A stretch of 64,000 bases of DNA from Bryobacteraceae bacterium (GCA_014860455.1 JACZJQ010000211.1:1-64000); one strand, 5' to 3'; shown: positions 39,723-49,100, counted from the stretch's first letter. Made by a program: numbers and translations. Notes: generated by a model not told the origin, from the sequence alone.

Positions 39723-40454
39723 GTGAGTCCTAGACGCCGACGAGTTGGGCTGATCGACTGCCGTTTGCTGGCAGTCCACGTGGACGTTGCTTCCGAGCCA
39801 CAACCCCTCTCGCTTCGCCAGCAATTGGCCAACGCTTTGCAGCGCGAAATCATCACCGGCGTCTATGCGCCTGGACAGCGGCTGATCGAGCGTGAACTTG
39901 TGGCAAGGTTCGGCGTCAGCTCAATTCCTGTCCGCGAGGCCCTTCAGGATCTCGAGGGAATGGGCCTCGTCGTCAAGCGGCCCAACATCGGCTGTTCCGT
40001 GATTGATTTGACGCGCGAGGAAGCGGCGCAGATCTGCAGGTTCCGCCGTGTCCTCGAGCCGCAGGTTGTCGCATGGGCGGCCGAGAACTACTCCGCGGAG
40101 GCCGATGAAACGCTGAGGGCACGCGTCCAGGAAATGACCGCTTCCGCCGAAAAAGGCGACATCGCCGCGTTTCTCCACGCCGACATGCTCTTCCATAAGG
40201 CGCTTTGGGCGGTCGCCCGCAACCGGTGGGCCAGCCAGGCCCTTGAGAACTCCCTCGGCTCGCTGTTCGCTGTCGGATTGATGGCGGCCCGCCGGGGCGG
40301 GACGCTTAACCTCCGGGCCGAGGCCTCTAAACACCAGGAACTGCTCCTGCTCATCCGCCAGGGCCACGCCGCTGCCGCCGCCGGCCAGATGGCCGACATA
40401 GCAGGCAGGTTCGAAACCGAGGTCTTGCCCGATATCCGCTCTGAAGCGGACTGA
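39723..40454 (+). CDS. GntR-family transcriptional regulator with FCD domain
   Basis: A 243-residue repressor-type protein. The winged-helix part (about 30-95) shows QQLANALQREIITGVYAPGQRLIERELVARFGVSSIPVREAL, the GntR hallmark (quoted in parts), and the C-terminal FCD domain has HADMLFHKALWAVARN with the metal-site His residues. It probably binds a carboxylate metabolite. GTG39723 follows TATAGT (39709-39714) by 8 nt with no Shine-Dalgarno, a leaderless layout. It sits 28 nt before the GH43-like gene, which it may control. Confidence 0.88.
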   Translation: MSPRRRRVGLIDCRLLAVHVDVASEPQPLSLRQQLANALQREIITGVYAPGQRLIERELVARFGVSSIPVREALQDLEGMGLVVKRPNIGCSVIDLTREEAAQICRFRRVLEPQVVAWAAENYSAEADETLRARVQEMTASAEKGDIAAFLHADMLFHKALWAVARNRWASQALENSLGSLFAVGLMAARRGGTLNLRAEASKHQELLLLIRQGHAAAAAGQMADIAGRFETEVLPDIRSEAD

Positions 40455-40482
40455 CTGATCCCGATCGCCGGAGGAATCCGCA

Positions 40483-41421
40483 ATGCGTTCCGCGCTCACC
40501 ATGTCCAGACTCCTGCTGCTCGCCGCCATCCTGTCCGCCTCCCTGCATGCCGCCGACAAATACCTGTTCGCCTACTTCATGGGCAACGGTGAGACAGGCG
40601 TCTACTTCGCCATCAGTGACGACGGCTACAACTACCGCTCTCTCAACGGCGGGAAGCCTTGGCTGCCGCCCGCACACAACGGCCAGTTGATGCGCGATCC
40701 TCACCTTGCCCGCGACCCCAAAGGCGGCTTCCATATGGTCTGGACCTGGGGATGGACAGGCAACGTCTTCGGCCACGACCATTCGAAGGACCTGGCGAAT
40801 TGGGGCGAACAGGTGGCGACGCACGGCCTGCCCGGCGTCGATGGCGTGAAGAACGTCTGGGCGCCGGAGATGGTCCACGATTCCAAGTCCGGCGAATGGA
40901 TCATCTTCTGGGCTTCGACCGTCGAGGGCCGCTTTCCCGAAACCGCCGCGTCGCTCGACAAAGGCAACAACCACCGGATGTACGCCCGATCCACCCGCGA
41001 CTTTAAGTCGTTCTCCGAACCCTGGCTCTTCTTCGATCCCGGCTACCCGGTGATCGACTCAACCATCGTGCCCGGTCCCCTCGGCTACGACATGTACTTC
41101 AAGGACGAACGCCAAACTCCGCTGCGCAAGCACATCCTGCGCGCGACCGCGCCTTCGCCCCGCGGCCCATGGACGATTCAAGGCGAGGCGTTTACCGAGG
41201 AGTGGTCCGAAGGCCCTTCGGCCCTCCAGGTAGGCGAACACCTGGTCGTGTTCTACGACCATTACCGCCAACCGCAGGGCTACCGCGCCATGCGCAGCCG
41301 CGACCGTAAATCGTGGGAAGACGTTACGCCGCTCATCTCTTTCCCTGTCCACCCCCGCCATGGCAGCTTCCTCAAGATCACAGCCGCAGAAGCCGCCCGC
41401 CTCGAACCCCGCAAGGATTAG
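40483..41421 (+). CDS. Secreted GH43-like glycoside hydrolase
   Basis: A 312-residue protein with signal peptide (about 1-23, LLLLAAILSASLHAAD). It is a five-bladed propeller with GH43-like features: RDPHLARDPKGGFHMVWTW (candidate catalytic base region), NVWAPEMVHDSKSGEWIIFW, VIDSTIVPG (modulating Asp) and EGPSALQVGEHLVVFYDHY (candidate acid Glu). Arabinan or xylan side-chain hydrolysis is the family norm. GGAGG precedes the ATG. It follows a GntR-type regulator on the same strand. Its 3' end overlaps the convergent NmrA-like gene by 4 bp. Confidence 0.82.
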   Translation: MRSALTMSRLLLLAAILSASLHAADKYLFAYFMGNGETGVYFAISDDGYNYRSLNGGKPWLPPAHNGQLMRDPHLARDPKGGFHMVWTWGWTGNVFGHDHSKDLANWGEQVATHGLPGVDGVKNVWAPEMVHDSKSGEWIIFWASTVEGRFPETAASLDKGNNHRMYARSTRDFKSFSEPWLFFDPGYPVIDSTIVPGPLGYDMYFKDERQTPLRKHILRATAPSPRGPWTIQGEAFTEEWSEGPSALQVGEHLVVFYDHYRQPQGYRAMRSRDRKSWEDVTPLISFPVHPRHGSFLKITAAEAARLEPRKD

Positions 41422-42368
41422 CCCAGCGGAATCTTGCTCGCGTTCGCCGCGAGCCAGGTTATTAGGTCCTTCATCTCCGGGTTTAGCTTGCGCGACAAGG
41501 CAACGTCGCGGATGCCGCAGAAGTAGCCGGAGAAGTCGCGGTTGAACTGGAACATGTTGCCCAGATCCCCCGCCCCTGGGAAGCCAAACGAACGGTACGC
41601 CGCCGGATCCACGGCGTTGTAGCCCACTTCCATTCCCAGCGCCGCTCCGAGCGCCGCAGCCATCTCCTCACCCGTCAGATGCTCGCCCGAAATGCCCACC
41701 GTCTTGCCGGTGAACTCGTCGCCGGCTTTGAAAATTCCGTAGGCGCACTTGCCGATGTCCTCGGCCGCAATCCCCGGCAACTTCTCGTTTCCCATCGGCA
41801 TGGTGATGGCGTATCTCCCGTCAGGGCCTTTCTGTGGGCCGGCGCCGAAGTAGATGAAATTGTCCCAGTAGAACGACGTCAGAAGAAACGTCGTGGGCAC
41901 ACCCAGTTGACGGAACAGGTCGTCGGCCTCGCCCTTGGCGTCGAAATGCGGCACCTTGTACTTGCCCATCAGCGTCGGCATCCGGTCGTCTTCAAGCGAA
42001 ACGAACTTGCGCGTGTCCTCGAGCGTCGACCAAATCACGTGCTTCAACTCGGCAGTCTTCGCCGCGCGGGCCATCGCCGACGCTTCGGCCAGTTCGCGTT
42101 CGGGCGAAAAATGGGCCCAGAAGAAGGTGACGCAGAACGCGCCGTAGGCCCCTTCGTAGGCTTTGGCAAGCGCCGCCTCGTCGCCGATGTCGCAGGCAAC
42201 CAACTCGGCGCCCATCCGCGTCAACTCCTGCGCCTTCTCCGAGTTCACATCGCGGGTGAGCCCCCGCACGGCAAACTCCCGCGCCGGATCGCTCAGAATC
42301 GCCCTGACCAGTCCGCCGCCCTGAGCGCCCGTGGCTCCGGCCACAACTATAGTCTTCTTGCCTGACAT
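41418..42368 (-). CDS. NmrA-like NAD(P)-binding protein
   Basis: A 316-residue atypical short-chain dehydrogenase. The Rossmann motif is VAGATGAQGGGLVRAIL (about 7-23); the rest (AVRGLTRDV, GAELVACDIGDEAAL, FLLTSFYWDNFIYFG, EEMAAALGAALG) matches the NmrA/HSCARG group, which usually lacks the catalytic Tyr-x3-Lys and senses NADP(H). AGGAGG precedes the ATG. Its role, redox-sensing or isomerase-like, is not defined. Confidence 0.88.
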   Translation of the reverse strand: MSGKKTIVVAGATGAQGGGLVRAILSDPAREFAVRGLTRDVNSEKAQELTRMGAELVACDIGDEAALAKAYEGAYGAFCVTFFWAHFSPERELAEASAMARAAKTAELKHVIWSTLEDTRKFVSLEDDRMPTLMGKYKVPHFDAKGEADDLFRQLGVPTTFLLTSFYWDNFIYFGAGPQKGPDGRYAITMPMGNEKLPGIAAEDIGKCAYGIFKAGDEFTGKTVGISGEHLTGEEMAAALGAALGMEVGYNAVDPAAYRSFGFPGAGDLGNMFQFNRDFSGYFCGIRDVALSRKLNPEMKDLITWLAANASKIPLG

Positions 42369-42405
42369 GAAGTCCTCCTGTTCAATGCTTACTGATTCGG
42401 CAAGA

Positions 42406-42681
42406 TTAAGTGAGGCTTCGGAAATTTGAGGGGTTCGTCAGCTGCTCCAGGCGGATCAACCTCGCCATCGCCTCTTCGTTCGTTTGGCCGCACATCTCCG
42501 CCGACGGACGTAGCGAAATGCAAACCTCCGGACGTTCAGGCCTCCCAAAAAGCAGGCACCGTCCGCCGGCATCGAGTTGGACGCACCTCACTCCGGCGGG
42601 CTTGCCGTCCGGCATGCCCGGAATCGGCGACGAAATCGAAGGCGCGATGCAGCAGGCCGCGCAGCCAATCCGGCATTCCAT
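42406..42681 (-). CDS. YkgJ-type cysteine-cluster protein
   Basis: A 91-residue protein with the pattern C-x2-GC-x2-CC near the N terminus (CRIGCAACC) and further Cys at GVRC, GRC and EVC, matching the YkgJ/CxxCxxCC family, thought to bind zinc or an Fe-S cluster. It lies 37 nt downstream of the start region of the NmrA-like gene and is divergent from 42760. Confidence 0.82.
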   Translation of the reverse strand: MECRIGCAACCIAPSISSPIPGMPDGKPAGVRCVQLDAGGRCLLFGRPERPEVCISLRPSAEMCGQTNEEAMARLIRLEQLTNPSNFRSLT

Positions 42682-42759
42682 GTTCCGCCACCCATCGTCT
42701 CAGACCATCGAATCGAAAGCCCGTGCTATGTTCGGAATGGCGCGTTTCCGGAGGACTAA

Positions 42760-43392
42760 ATGTACTGCCCAGAGTGCGGCGTTGAGTACCGGCCGGGATT
42801 TTCGAAATGTTCTGATTGCCTGGTGTCGCTTGTCGATAAACGACCTCTCCGCACTCATGAGTGGTCAACCGTACTCGAAACCAGCAACTCCCTGCTGCTC
42901 GAATCCGCGGCCGGTCTCCTTGAAGAGGCGGGGATTCGGTTCAGCCTCTGGTGGGAGAATGGCCTCGATGGCGATAATCATGGAGAGGCCGGAATTGCAC
43001 GGTCTTGCCGGTTGGAGGTACGCCCGGATCGTGAAGTCGAGGCCCGCACCCTGATCGAAAACCTCGGCGATGACGCCATTGCGGCAACCTCTGAAGCCAC
43101 ACCGCCAACATCTCCTGACCCAGAATTGGAACTCGTCGTGGTCTCAGAGGGCGATGATCCGCTCCTCCTCGCCTCAGCAAAGAGCGCTTTGAATAGTGCG
43201 GAAATCCCATTCTCCGTCGAAGGGGAGGAACTCGGCCCTCGTATGCTTCCCACAACTCCGATTCTTCACCCCCCGTACCGTATCCGCGTGGGAGCGGATC
43301 GTTTCGAGGAGGCCCAGGACATCCTAAACCAACTCGAATCCGCCCTCACGGGCGGAGCCAGTTTCGTCGAGGATCAAGAGTCACCTTCCTGA
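42760..43392 (+). CDS. Zinc-ribbon protein with two DUF2007-like signal-transducing modules
   Basis: A 210-residue soluble protein. An N-terminal zinc ribbon (MYCPECGVEYRPGFSKCSDC) is followed by two copies of a DUF2007-like fold: WSTVLETSNSLLLESAAGLLEEAGIRF (about 30-56) and LELVVVSEGDDPLLLASAKSALNSAEIPF (about 124-152), each ending in a strand of the type YRIRVGADRFEEAQDIL. These resemble PII-like small ferredoxin folds. GGAGG precedes the ATG. Function is unknown. Confidence 0.75.
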   Translation: MYCPECGVEYRPGFSKCSDCLVSLVDKRPLRTHEWSTVLETSNSLLLESAAGLLEEAGIRFSLWWENGLDGDNHGEAGIARSCRLEVRPDREVEARTLIENLGDDAIAATSEATPPTSPDPELELVVVSEGDDPLLLASAKSALNSAEIPFSVEGEELGPRMLPTTPILHPPYRIRVGADRFEEAQDILNQLESALTGGASFVEDQESPS

Positions 43393-43463
43393 GCGGCAAG
43401 TTCATTTGCTGGCGGGCGGATCGCAGCGGGACGAACGAGGTGGGCGGCCAGGCCTCTGGTCCC

Positions 43464-43492
43464 TTATCGGGATTCGCGACCCACACTACAAT
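43464..43492 (+). promoter_or_regulatory. Candidate promoter of pta-ackA (leaderless layout)
   Basis: TTATCG (43464-43469) and TACAAT (43487-43492) are 17 nt apart; the -10 ends 8 nt before GTG43501. The -35 is poor. Confidence 0.45.
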
Positions 43493-43500
43493 AGAAGATC

Positions 43501-44430
43501 GTGCACCTGAGCACCCCAGCCGCTGACTTCCTTCGCCGGGTCGAAATCCGCCTGCAAGACCTGCGGCCAAAGAAGCGCATCGTCTTCCCCGAAGGCGACG
43601 ACCCGCGCGTGCTCCAAGCCGCCGTCCGCCTCGCCGGCAACGATCTCCTGGAACCGGTTCTGATCACGAGGAAGCAGGACGCGCCCGCCGACGGTCTCCG
43701 CCGTCACAATCCCGAAACTGACCCGGCGACCCAGAAATACGCCGACTTCTACCTGAAACGCCGCGGCCACCGCGGCGCGACCGCCCGCGACGCCCAGGAA
43801 GCCGCCCGCCGTCCCCTGGACTTTGCAGCACTCATGGTCGCCACCGGCGATGCCGACGGGTTCCTCGGCGGCGCTGCGAACTCCACAGCCGTCACCGTCC
43901 GTGCCGCGCTCCATGCCATCGGAGCCCAGAAGGGCGTCAAGACCGTCTCCAGCTTCTTCGTCCTCTGCACGCCAAACGAACAGGCCGGGTGCCGGGGGCT
44001 CTTTATCGCCGCCGATTGCGCCGTGGTCATCGATCCCACGCCAAACGAACTCGCCGATATCGCCCTGATGGCCGCCGGCAGCGCCCACATGGCGTTCGAG
44101 TGCGAGCCCGTCGTCGGCCTGTTGCCCGCATCAGACCCGGAACGCACCGAGCAGGCCGCGCGCATCATCCGCTCGCGCGCTCCGCATCTCGATGTCCGCA
44201 CGGGCGAGGATTCCATCTACCGAGCCAACGCCATTGTCTTCCCGGATTTGAACTCGGCCAACATCGTCTACAAGCTGGTGGAATGGCTCGGCGGCGCGTC
44301 GGCCTTCGGACCCATGCTGCAGGGCATGAACAAGCCCGCCAACGACCTTTCCCGCGCTGCCACGCCCGACGACATCTACGTCACCGGCATGATCACCGCA
44401 CTGCAGGCCCACTCGGAGGTCGGCTCGTGA
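43501..44430 (+). CDS. pta: Phosphate acetyltransferase (PTA/PTB domain)
   Basis: Converts acetyl-CoA plus phosphate to acetyl phosphate. The 309-residue protein is the single-domain form (RIVFPEGDDPRVLQAA, AALMVATGDADGFLGGA, DCAVVIDPTPNELADIA, GPMLQGMNKPANDLSRA). GTG43501 follows TACAAT by 8 nt without a Shine-Dalgarno. Its stop overlaps the ackA start (GTGA), giving a coupled pta-ackA operon for acetate overflow or assimilation. Confidence 0.93.
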   Translation: MHLSTPAADFLRRVEIRLQDLRPKKRIVFPEGDDPRVLQAAVRLAGNDLLEPVLITRKQDAPADGLRRHNPETDPATQKYADFYLKRRGHRGATARDAQEAARRPLDFAALMVATGDADGFLGGAANSTAVTVRAALHAIGAQKGVKTVSSFFVLCTPNEQAGCRGLFIAADCAVVIDPTPNELADIALMAAGSAHMAFECEPVVGLLPASDPERTEQAARIIRSRAPHLDVRTGEDSIYRANAIVFPDLNSANIVYKLVEWLGGASAFGPMLQGMNKPANDLSRAATPDDIYVTGMITALQAHSEVGS

Positions 44431-45569
44431 TCGTCCTGGCGGTGAACGCCGGCAGTTCGTCCGTCAAGCTCCAGGTGATCGACACGGCCGAGGACCGGCT
44501 GATCGGCAAGGTGATGGTCGAGTGCCGCGGCATTACGCATGACGAAGCCATCGCCCGCGGCCTGGAAGAGCTACACTCGCCCCATATCCTGGGCGTCGGC
44601 CACCGTGTTGTCCATGGCGGCGACCGCTTCAGCGGATCGGTCCTGATCACCGACGAAGTGATCCGCGCCGTCGAAGATCTCTGCTACCTCGCCCCACTCC
44701 ACAATCCCGTCAACCTTGCCGGCATCCGCGCCTGCCTCCATCTGCTGCCCGATGTTCCGCAGGTAGCCGTCTTCGACACCGCCTTCCATGCCACCGTGCC
44801 GCCTGCCGCTTTCACCTACGCCCTGCCGCGCGACATCGCCGCCAAGTGGAAGATCCGCCGTTACGGCTTTCACGGCACCTCCCATCGCTACCTCACCGAA
44901 CGCTTCGCCGCCCTGCAGGGCCGCCCGCCGTCGGACTTCAACCTGATCACCATCCACCTCGGCAACGGCTGCTCGGCCTGCGCCGTCGAGAAGGGCCATG
45001 CCGTGGACTCGACCATGGGCATGACGCCGCTCGAAGGCCTGGTGATGGGTACCCGCCCCGGCGACCTCGACCCGGCCGTTGTCTACCGCCTGCTCGAATG
45101 GGAACGCCTCGACATCGCCGCGCTGGACCATCTGCTGAACCACAAGTCCGGCCTGCTCGGTCTCTCCGGCCTGTCCAACGACATGCGCGAACTGCTCAGG
45201 CTGGAAAGCGAAGGATTGGAACCGGCACGTTTGGCTATCGACGTCTTCTGCCACCGCATCCGCCGCTACATCGGCGCGTTTTACGCCATCCTGAACGGCG
45301 CCGACGCGATCGTCTTTTCCGGCGGCATCGGTGAAAACCAGGCGGCCATCCGGAGCCGGGTTTGCCGCGACCTCCAGGCTCTCGGCATCTCGCTCGACGA
45401 ATCCGCGAACTCTCAGTGCCAGGGCAGGGAAGCCGATCTCTCCGCACCGGCGGCGCGCACCCGCGTCTGGGTGATTCCCACCAATGAGGAACTCCTCATC
45501 GCCCGCGACACCGCCGCGCTCATCGGCTCCACCAGTGCGACGGTTTCTTCTCATCCAAGTGGCGGCTGA
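44427..45569 (+). CDS. ackA: Acetate kinase
   Basis: A 380-residue acetokinase converting acetyl phosphate plus ADP to acetate plus ATP. Signatures: VNAGSSSVKLQVID at the N terminus, VGHRVVHGGDRF, FDTAFHATVPP, RRYGFHGTSHRYL, HLGNGCSACAV and FSGGIGENQAAIR. It starts at GTG44427 inside the pta stop. Its 3' end overlaps the convergent lipoprotein gene by 50 bp. Confidence 0.97.
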   Translation: MIVLAVNAGSSSVKLQVIDTAEDRLIGKVMVECRGITHDEAIARGLEELHSPHILGVGHRVVHGGDRFSGSVLITDEVIRAVEDLCYLAPLHNPVNLAGIRACLHLLPDVPQVAVFDTAFHATVPPAAFTYALPRDIAAKWKIRRYGFHGTSHRYLTERFAALQGRPPSDFNLITIHLGNGCSACAVEKGHAVDSTMGMTPLEGLVMGTRPGDLDPAVVYRLLEWERLDIAALDHLLNHKSGLLGLSGLSNDMRELLRLESEGLEPARLAIDVFCHRIRRYIGAFYAILNGADAIVFSGGIGENQAAIRSRVCRDLQALGISLDESANSQCQGREADLSAPAARTRVWVIPTNEELLIARDTAALIGSTSATVSSHPSGG

Positions 45570-46089
45570 GCGAACCAACCGCCACCCGCGCGGCATCGCG
45601 CACCGAGGCCGGATTCACTTCTTTGAACTCAGGCCAGTGCGAATTCGACAGCGAACCGAAGACCGGCGTCCCGGCCCGGTCTGCACAGTAGACGTGAATC
45701 CCGCCCGCCTTGCCATTGCGCATCATCAGGTACTCGGCCACGCAGGCGTATTCAGTCTCCGGCGGATGCGTCCGCAGCCAGTCGCCAAACGAACGAAGGC
45801 CGGTGCGGAACATCTTCGCCTGGTTCATCCCCGGCTTGACGGCGATGTCCGGGTTCTGCTCCGACACCCGCGCCGCACCGAATCCATTTCCATTCAGCCA
45901 CTCGGCGATTTCCGCCGCCGACTCGTTGTCCCAGGATGTCTTCACCGCCGGTCCCAGTTCACGCACCACCGCCGGGTAGACCGTGATCCCGGTCCTGCCC
46001 AATGCCGACCGAAACTCCGCCTCGGCTTCCTTCTTCACAATCCTGCCGCAACCCGCGAGCAACACCGCTATCAGTAACAGAATCCGCAT
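45520..46089 (-). CDS. Lipoprotein of unknown function
   Basis: A 189-residue protein with a lipoprotein signal (MRILLLIAVLLAGCG; lipobox LAGC, Cys14). The mature part has a Trp/Asp-rich mixed composition (SAAEIAEWLNGNGFGAARVS, GDWLRTHPPETEYACVAEYL). I recognise no family. AAGGAG precedes the ATG. Its last 50 bp overlap the end of ackA on the other strand. Confidence 0.75.
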   Translation of the reverse strand: MRILLLIAVLLAGCGRIVKKEAEAEFRSALGRTGITVYPAVVRELGPAVKTSWDNESAAEIAEWLNGNGFGAARVSEQNPDIAVKPGMNQAKMFRTGLRSFGDWLRTHPPETEYACVAEYLMMRNGKAGGIHVYCADRAGTPVFGSLSNSHWPEFKEVNPASVRDAARVAVGSLSRHLDEKKPSHWWSR

Positions 46090-46293
46090 CGCTTTCTCCT
46101 TCCGGCCACATATTGAACTCGTCGCCGGCGAAAGACCATGCGGAATACATTCGCAATTTCTTCGGTAGTCTTCCTGGCCCCACTTTTAGGGCCCAAACGG
46201 TCCTGCTGACGCGGAATCGGACCACCACGACGCACGGTATCGACGCTTTGCAGCGGGAAGCAAAACTGGTAACGTCGGAATTGAGGGGACGCA

Positions 46294-47874
46294 GTGCTCA
46301 AAACAACCGTCGCGGGGCTATTTCTGATGGCGGCAATTTTGCCCGGTCAAGAGCAGCGTGGCCGGGTGGCGACTGACTTCTCGGGCCGTCTGCTTCTGTC
46401 CGAGACCAGCGCCGCCCTGGCCGGCGAAACCACCGCGCCCCCGGAACGGGTGCTGGAATCCGCCGACGGCCGGGTCACAGTGACCGCCGCCAGTGAGTTG
46501 GAAGCTTGGCGCGGTGGAGTCATCGCACCTCGGACTGACGATCATGGTGGTCTCCGCGCCTACTCCTACTACGTGCAGGGCTATACCAGTCCAATCGGCG
46601 GCACGCGGCCAGCTCAGTTCGACGGCGTTGTTCGCCATGTGCAGGACGGTTGGGAGGTTCGTCGGCCGGGGCGAGTCGGACTGAGCCGCGCTGGGCGCTG
46701 GGCGGTCTTTGCCGGCCACGACCCAAAACAAACGCTCTGGCTCGATCTCTGGACAGAAACCGAATACCTGGCATCGGGGTACGTCTTCAATGTCGACTCT
46801 GTCGCCGACGATGGCTCCACGGTTCTCTGCTCCCAACATAGACTCATCATGGCCAAGCCGGGCCAGGAGATGCAGGAGTTTGAGTTCGACTTCGATGTGT
46901 ACTCCGCCATCATCGACCGCTTCGCTACATACGTCATGATTCAAGGCGGCCGCGGGATCTGGCGACTGGACCTCTCCACAGGCCAGAGCACGCAGTGGGT
47001 GCCGAGTTGTTACAACTGCCGGCTGCTGGACGTCGATTTCAGAGGTTCTAAGCTTCTCTATACCGAATGGTCGTTCCTCAAGCTGGCTTCCGGCCCGGGC
47101 ACCGACCTCATCGAATTCAACTTCCTTCCGGAAGAGGCTGGAGGTGCGACGCTCGACGGTTGGGGAACGCGCGTGTTCGCCACAATGACCGACGGCATCG
47201 TCCGTTACGATCTCGATACCGGCGAACGGATCGTGGTGATGCCCGGCCCCGCGTCACTCACGCGGACGCCCACAGCCCTGGCCCCCGGCATGTGGGTCCG
47301 ATTGACAGGCAAGGGACTCTCCGCCGCCACCGTCGAGCTGGATGGCGCGCAAATCGAACCGCTTCACCGGTCGATGACAACCCTCGACTGGGTGGTTCCG
47401 GCCGAGGCGCCCCTGGGATCGGTCACGGTCCGGATCGGACAGCCTTCGTCGGGGTTTGAGCCAGCCACGCTCGCCCTGGATGTCCAACTGGCCGCCCCGG
47501 TGTTCATCCAGCGCCAGGAGGCCGGCGTCACGAACGCCGGTTTTCCGGATTGGGCGGTAATCCGTCACGCCGGCAGCGGCGAGTTGGTCAGTTTCTACGA
47601 TCCAGCCCGGCCCGGCGAGACCATCACCGTCCTGATGACTGGACTCAATGGCGCTGCCGCCGCGGTGGAGTGGTACGTCGTCAAACTCAACACAGATGAT
47701 AAGTTCTACCCCGTAATCGAGTCGGTCGAACCACACCCCGACCAGCTCAACTGGTCTATCGTCAGGCTCCGCATGCCCGCTTCCTTACCAGACGGAGAGT
47801 CCGCCCTTGCCGCCAACTACCTCAAGATGAGGAGTGGCGCATTGATTTCCACCTCCGGTCAGCCGGCCCCATGA
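46294..47874 (+). CDS. Secreted propeller protein with C-terminal IPT/TIG-like domain
   Basis: A 526-residue protein starting at GTG46294 (GAGGGG 5 nt upstream) with signal peptide (about 1-18). Residues about 40-330 read as WD/TolB-like propeller blades (RWAVFAGHDPKQTLWLDLWT, NVDSVADDGSTVLCS, RGIWRLDLSTGQSTQW, TDGIVRYDLDTGERIVV). The C-terminal part (LAPGMWVRLTGKGLSAATVELDG, then FPDWAVIRHAGSGELVSFYDPARPGETITV) resembles IPT/TIG and Solibacter-type surface modules. Function is unknown. Confidence 0.72.
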   Translation: MLKTTVAGLFLMAAILPGQEQRGRVATDFSGRLLLSETSAALAGETTAPPERVLESADGRVTVTAASELEAWRGGVIAPRTDDHGGLRAYSYYVQGYTSPIGGTRPAQFDGVVRHVQDGWEVRRPGRVGLSRAGRWAVFAGHDPKQTLWLDLWTETEYLASGYVFNVDSVADDGSTVLCSQHRLIMAKPGQEMQEFEFDFDVYSAIIDRFATYVMIQGGRGIWRLDLSTGQSTQWVPSCYNCRLLDVDFRGSKLLYTEWSFLKLASGPGTDLIEFNFLPEEAGGATLDGWGTRVFATMTDGIVRYDLDTGERIVVMPGPASLTRTPTALAPGMWVRLTGKGLSAATVELDGAQIEPLHRSMTTLDWVVPAEAPLGSVTVRIGQPSSGFEPATLALDVQLAAPVFIQRQEAGVTNAGFPDWAVIRHAGSGELVSFYDPARPGETITVLMTGLNGAAAAVEWYVVKLNTDDKFYPVIESVEPHPDQLNWSIVRLRMPASLPDGESALAANYLKMRSGALISTSGQPAP

Positions 47875-47922
47875 CCTTCTTCCAGCACTGGGCCTGGACT
47901 CCCTTGCGTCCGCAAGCCCTCG

Positions 47923-47928
47923 TATACT
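47923..47928 (+). promoter_or_regulatory. -10 box 8 nt before a start codon
   Basis: TATACT ends 8 nt before ATG47937, with no Shine-Dalgarno between, consistent with a leaderless transcript for the hydrolase gene. Confidence 0.45.
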
Positions 47929-47936
47929 CATGTCGT

Positions 47937-48650
47937 ATGCGCACTCTCATTCCTCTCTTCGCATTTTGCGCCATGCTAAGCGCCCAGCACCCGACAACCT
48001 CGTTCAAGACCGCCCAGGGGGACTTGAAACTCACCGCTATCCGCCATGCCAGTTTCATGCTCGAAGCCGGCGGCCAGGTCTTGCACTGCGACCCCTGGAG
48101 CCAGGGCAACTACACCGGCGTTCCGCAAGCCGATCTGATTCTGATCACCGACACCCACGGCGACCATCTGGACCTGAAGGCCCTGGCCCTGGTTCGTAAG
48201 GCGTCGTCCATCATCATTGCGTCGCCCGATGCCGCCGCCAAGATCGAGGGCGCAAGGGCGATCAAGAACGGTGAAACCATGCAGGTGGGCCCCTGGAAGA
48301 TCGAAGCCGTGCCGATGTACAACATCAAGCGCGGACCCGCGGAAGGCAAGGTCTTCCACGTGAAGGGGCAAGGCAACGGCTACATAATCACCTACGCCGG
48401 TTTCCGACTGTACAACGCCGGCGACACCGAGGGCACGCCCGAGATGCGGGCCTTGAAGAACATTGACGTGGCGCTGATCCCGATGAACCTGCCCTACACG
48501 ATGCCGCCGGAAGAGGCCGCCGAGGCGGTGAGGGCGTTCAAACCGAAGGTGGCGATCCCGTTCCACTACCGGGGCGCGGATCTGGCGGTGTTTGAGAAGG
48601 CGCTCGCCGGGACGGGCATCGAGGCGCGGATACTGGACTGGTACAAGTAG
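47937..48650 (+). CDS. Exported metallo-beta-lactamase-fold hydrolase
   Basis: A 237-residue protein with signal peptide (about 1-17). The metal motif TDTHGDHLD replaces the canonical HxHxDH, as in UlaG-like MBL-fold proteins; GDTEGTPEM and FHYRG supply further ligands. UlaG-like enzymes act on lactones or phosphodiesters. ATG47937 is preferred over an in-frame earlier ATG (47871) because the signal sequence then starts the protein. Confidence 0.85.
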   Translation: MRTLIPLFAFCAMLSAQHPTTSFKTAQGDLKLTAIRHASFMLEAGGQVLHCDPWSQGNYTGVPQADLILITDTHGDHLDLKALALVRKASSIIIASPDAAAKIEGARAIKNGETMQVGPWKIEAVPMYNIKRGPAEGKVFHVKGQGNGYIITYAGFRLYNAGDTEGTPEMRALKNIDVALIPMNLPYTMPPEEAAEAVRAFKPKVAIPFHYRGADLAVFEKALAGTGIEARILDWYK

Positions 48651-48666
48651 GTGGGGGCCGCCGGGG

Positions 48667-48831
48667 ATGATGGATAGACAATTGGCTGAAGTGCTCGCTC
48701 TCGCCCCAGTGGAGCAAGAAGAGGTCACATCCGAGACCGCCGCCGCGATTGAACGCTCTCGTGCTTCATTGGAGCGTGGCGAAGGTATCCAACACGAAGC
48801 GATTCTGCGCGAGTATGGCCTGAACCCATGA
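48667..48831 (+). CDS. Antitoxin of a RelE/ParE-type module
   Basis: A 54-residue acidic helical protein (VEQEEVTSETAAAIERSRAS, then GEGIQHEAILREYGLNP), typical in size and placement for a type II antitoxin that caps the toxin through a C-terminal helix. Its stop overlaps the toxin start (ATGA). Confidence 0.75.
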   Translation: MMDRQLAEVLALAPVEQEEVTSETAAAIERSRASLERGEGIQHEAILREYGLNP

Positions 48832-49100
48832 GCGAGGACCCGGACGCTGGGTGGATTGCCGTCCTGTGGTCGCCGGAAGCCCGTATTGAACTAGGCGCAA
48901 TCGGCAGAGATACGGCGATTCAGATTCTTCACTGCCTGGATCGTTACCTGGCCAGCCGCAATTGTTACGTGAAACGTCTGAAACCGCCGCTCACCGGCTT
49001 CCGCCCACGCTGCGGCGACTTCCGCCTTTTCTTTGATCTCAACGGCGACAACGGCATCGAGATCACGGCCGTCAAGAACCGTAAGAACGCCTACCGCTGA
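48828..49100 (+). CDS. RelE/ParE-family toxin
   Basis: A 90-residue basic protein with the family plan: an N-terminal strand AVLWSPEARIEL, a central helix pair, then KRLKPPLTGFRPRCGDFRLFFD and a terminal VKNRKNAYR. RelE toxins cleave ribosome-bound mRNA; ParE relatives block gyrase. The basic C terminus favours a RelE type. The coupled antitoxin is upstream. Confidence 0.82.
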   Translation: MSEDPDAGWIAVLWSPEARIELGAIGRDTAIQILHCLDRYLASRNCYVKRLKPPLTGFRPRCGDFRLFFDLNGDNGIEITAVKNRKNAYR

